The translations under genes and the position numbers were made by a program. A stretch of 64,000 nt of DNA, taken from assembly GCF_003473485.1 (NCBI RefSeq), contig NC_053047.1:40410972-40474971 (forward strand), read 5' to 3'. Source of the stretch: Medicago truncatula. Taxonomy: Eukaryota; Streptophyta; Magnoliopsida; Fabales; Fabaceae. Shown here piece by piece: positions 60,990 to 64,000 of this stretch; positions within the stretch are counted from its first letter, which is position 1, and each line of letters begins with the position of its first letter. Below the pieces are notes generated by a model that was given only the letters and a program-made list of their open reading frames with translations, was not told the DNA's origin and searched no databases.

Positions 60990-62260
60990 CTAGGACTTTT
61001 GCCCGTGCTAACGCCCGAGACATTAAAAATGGAGAAGCTAATATATTACAAAGAGAAATTACCGGGCTTTTCTTAAGGTTATGGTGAGTGATAATCGCAG
61101 ACTTGACATGAATTTTGGTTCTTATCCGTTGTGTGTTTTATTTCAGTTCATGTGTTATGACTGTTATTTGCTTGAGAAATTTTTTCAATTAGACTGTGAA
61201 TTTGATTAATTTTGTATCAAAAGTTAAGTTCACGGTGTAAGCATAACATATTCTATATCAAATGTAGCAGTATGTGCTTCATCCAAACTGTTATCCCTTG
61301 CACACACATTGGATTCCGTCTATATAATCCACATAACTTAACCACCAATGATCCCTAAGGCTTTAAAATATGAGATAATTCTTCATATACATATCTTCTA
61401 ATTGTATATTTTTATATCAAGCTGCATAATCAACCTTCTTTCAAGATTCATAGAGTTGAATTTGTCTGCTGCAAAACCATTCAATCTGCAAAAATAGATA
61501 AGGAAAGTGTCAGTATTTTAGATGAACGGGTATGTGGTAGAATTGTCAAAAGACACATAGTAGTGATTTCTACCAACATACACTCAATCACAACAAATAT
61601 AAACTAAAGAAACTGTGAGGGAAAATATAAAAAGAGAAGCATAGAAAACTTTCACCACATCCTATTGAAAATCCAAAAACTGTCTGAAATTTCTTACATG
61701 GTAAGAAAGGAGTAAAACTTCAACAATTCATATATCACTTAGACGGGTCTAGTGTGCTAACTATACTGCTGTACATTAGTAGATTCAAATCAACCAATAT
61801 TGAATAAGTGATTTTTTAAAATGATAACCAACATATAAATTATTTCAAAAGAAGTAACATATTATAATTAAATTTAAGAACTATCAGAAAAAGAAAAAGA
61901 AAAATCTTCTCACTATTTGAGTTGGTGAATATTTTAGGTGCTACTGTTATTCCATCTTAGTCTTGATATCATATTGTTTTTTCCAGTTCTGGAACGTTGG
62001 ATTGATATTATTTCTTCTGTTTTTAAAATTTAATTGATTTTTTCCTCAAAAAAAATAATACTTGATTTTGTTCTTTATGTTCATTAATACTTGATTTTCC
62101 TCAAAAAAAAAAAAACTATTTTTATCAAGCAAAAAAGCATAGAAACACATGAGTGACACTTTTAATGATTAGATTATTTTGTGTTATCTTGCGCTGTAGA
62201 TTTGTCTATTCCATGTGGTAGTAGCATGAGTAAAAAGGGGAAATATTTAGTTAGTTGCCA

Positions 62261-62291
<31 letters not shown>

Positions 62292-63389
62292 CATGAATGA
62301 AAGGTGAAGATAATGTTGCTGATAAAGAATAGAGAATTAGTGAAAAGAATTGACTATCAAACAGTTATTATTTATCTCAAAATGAAAAATATTTAGTTAG
62401 GAACTATGAGCATATTCATATCTGAGTAAAATCTCACAAAATATTTATCCAATTGCATAGCTCAAAAAAACATAATATGCTTGACTTTCAATAATTTGGA
62501 TAGACCGATTATTACAACCAAACATCACAAAAGTTGGAAGTAGTAAAAAAATACACCATTAAAATTTACATCACATGACAGTTGACAAAATTTGAAAAAA
62601 AAATATAACTCCACACATAAAAGAGAGTTCCAAATCATTGTTTGATCTAATTTTCGTTCAAATCACTACTGGTTGGCAATATGGTTACAAAAGCAAAGTA
62701 GCACCAAGCACCATCTATCTCAAAATCATCTTAGAGGTGGAGAGTGATTAGACTCAAAACACAATTCAATTCATAGAAAAGGAAAAGCTATTACCTTGAG
62801 AGAAACTTTGCAAAATTAGCAAATCTGAACAGCGATGGCTTCTTTCTCTTTATCTGGAGTGGCAGGTTTTAGGTGGAAAAATTGTGTTGTTCTTTTTGTT
62901 TGCCTGGATGATACGATGCCGCAGACGACAACGACGAAGGTGATGTTGGAATCGAGAGCATTGGTGAAGGGCGACGACAGGAGAGAGCTGCGGCGACGAC
63001 AAAGAATTTTGTTTGAATGTCTGAGAGTGAGGTTGAAGATGAACAACTCAAAGGGGGAAGAGATTTTTTTGAGTAAAAGCAATCTGAATTCCAACACATA
63101 AAGAAGGAATAATGGGAGAGGAGACAAGAGAACTTAAAAATGAAGGAGAAAGAGGTGGACATCGATAAGTGTGGAGTCAATTTGGGAATTGGAGGATAAT
63201 TAATGAGTCAAAACTTGGATAAGTGCATAGGAAATATACATCAAATTTGAAAGTTTGACTCAGATTAGATCAAAGGATGAGATGCATGCTTAACCAAATG
63301 ATGAGATCCAACGGCCTCCCTTATTTTGGAGCCAAAACCATTTAGGTTTAGGGTTTGCAAAGTCATTAGCAATGTTAACAAAGATTAGA
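60990..63389 (-). mobile_element. Candidate non-autonomous Helitron, about 2.4 kb
   Basis: On the minus strand it starts TCTAATCTTTGTTAACATTG just after a host A (63390) and ends GGGCGTTAGCACGGGCAAAA then GTCCTAG before a host T (60989). This fits the A|TC...CTRR|T insertion rule, and the end motif resembles the other Helitron 3' ends here. No Rep/helicase is encoded. A less AT-rich segment at 62835-63130 carries overlapping open frames on both strands that may derive from a captured gene; I do not recognise it. A TA microsatellite lies at 62265-62291. Confidence 0.5.
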
Positions 63390-63394
63390 TATAA

Positions 63395-64000
63395 CTAGAC
63401 CATTGACCCGTGCTAACGCACGTGTCATTTAAAAAAATTAATACTCACTGAAAAAATAAGACACTGTAGTTCGCTTGAATGTAAAAATTGTCGTGAATCA
63501 AAGCAAAATGACAATTACCATAGACTTTGTTATTGTTCCATAATTCTAGTACGTAGTTCCTATAACTGAAGTTCGTTGACATGCAAATACTTTCAATAAG
63601 TAAGAAAATGAATAGTACCCAAAAAAGTCCTACACATTACGGAAAACTTCTCTGTAGACCACACTTGATGCAACATCGGTATCATCGCCGTCGTCGTCAT
63701 TAATCAATATCTTTAAACCACCCCTCGAAGTAACCTGTGATATTGCAATGTACAACTGTCCATGTGAAAAATAACAAAGATGAATCCAAAACGACATCTA
63801 AAAATTTCAATAAATAGATAGCTACCTCAGTTGACTCAATCATGCTTTCAATTGTCATTCGGTTAGTGTTGAGCAAGTCATCTGATAAAGACGCGGAGCT
63901 GTTCGTTGAAATTTGGCTGACACTTCGGGTGAACTGTATTGATGCATTTTTCATTCTAATAAAATGGCACCAATGTTAATAGAAGAGTGGTGAGACCTCC
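63395..64000 (-). mobile_element. Helitron 3' part carrying PIF1 C-terminus, running off the window
   Basis: The minus-strand 3' end is CGTGCGTTAGCACG (perfect stem GTGC/GCAC), then GGTCAATGGTCTAG and host T. It is collinear with 22356-22725. The element continues beyond the right edge, so it may be autonomous outside the window. Confidence 0.78.
63630..63797 (-). pseudogene. Helitron PIF1-type helicase, C-terminal part
   Basis: Minus-strand translation YFSHGQLYIAISQVTSRGGL, then KILINDDDGDDTDVASSVVY and REVFRNV plus stop. HGQLYIAISQVTSRGGLKIL is the conserved final helicase motif region of PIF1/RepHel proteins, with Q where R is usual in AISRV. A stop lies upstream in this frame near 63798, so the helicase is either split by an intron or broken here. 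Confidence 0.78.

Noticed and set aside
62816-63180. Overlapping open frames on both strands (up to 103 aa)
   Set aside because: Three frames are open over the same less AT-rich segment and none shows a known motif; treated as possible captured sequence in a Helitron.
63700-63954. 84-aa minus-strand open frame over the PIF1 fragment
   Set aside because: The conserved helicase residues (HGQLYIAISQ, SRGGLKIL) lie in a different frame; this frame is a shadow.

Overview
The window is eukaryotic, from an AT-rich plant nuclear genome. Genes are split by GT..AG introns, protein families are plant-specific (PRONE-type RopGEF, plant ABIL, TRM/DUF4378, B3), and intergenic DNA is packed with MITEs, Helitron pieces and LINE remnants. 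The look of the MITEs and of the Helitron/B3 families suggests a legume such as Medicago or a close relative; the species is inference. There are no bacterial features (operons, CRISPR).

Layout. 1-9.5 kb: no gene; an LTR-like remnant, a MITE lodged in a TA microsatellite, foldback elements. 9.56-13.63 kb (+): eight-exon ABIL gene (SCAR/WAVE complex subunit, 257 aa). 14.17-17.76 kb (-): seven-exon RopGEF gene (549 aa), convergent with ABIL. 21.07-22.02 kb (-): intact single-exon ORF joining an I29 protease-propeptide-like segment to a B3-like domain. 22.05-25.45 kb: Helitron ends, a PIF1-helicase C-terminal scrap, an ordered minisatellite and a broken B3 gene. 27.9-29.1 kb: coding scraps, one inside a foldback. 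29-42 kb: intergenic, with MITEs, a 5'-truncated LINE, a GC-rich MITE and a nested-insertion locus. 43.41-46.37 kb (+): TRM/DUF4378 gene (831 aa). 47.26-48.25 kb (-): two-exon LC8-type dynein light chain (93 aa). 49.37-50.79 kb (+): a C/D-box snoRNA cluster with two U14 genes, two further guides against 18S rRNA, and a promoter with site II, telo-box and TATA elements. 51-60 kb: segmental duplications, tandem repeats and a Helitron-like element. 60.99-64.0 kb: two head-to-tail Helitron units in minus orientation, the second carrying a PIF1 C-terminus.

How the genes relate. RopGEFs activate ROP GTPases, and active ROP acts through SCAR/WAVE, of which ABIL is a subunit, so the two convergent neighbours belong to one actin-polarity pathway. 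The TRM gene (microtubule arrays) and the LC8 protein also concern cytoskeletal assemblies, but their proximity may be chance. The snoRNA cluster serves 18S rRNA methylation and processing.

All exon joins were derived by hand from reading frame and splice consensus. Family assignments come from motif recognition without database searches, and rRNA complementarity is judged from remembered plant 18S sequence.
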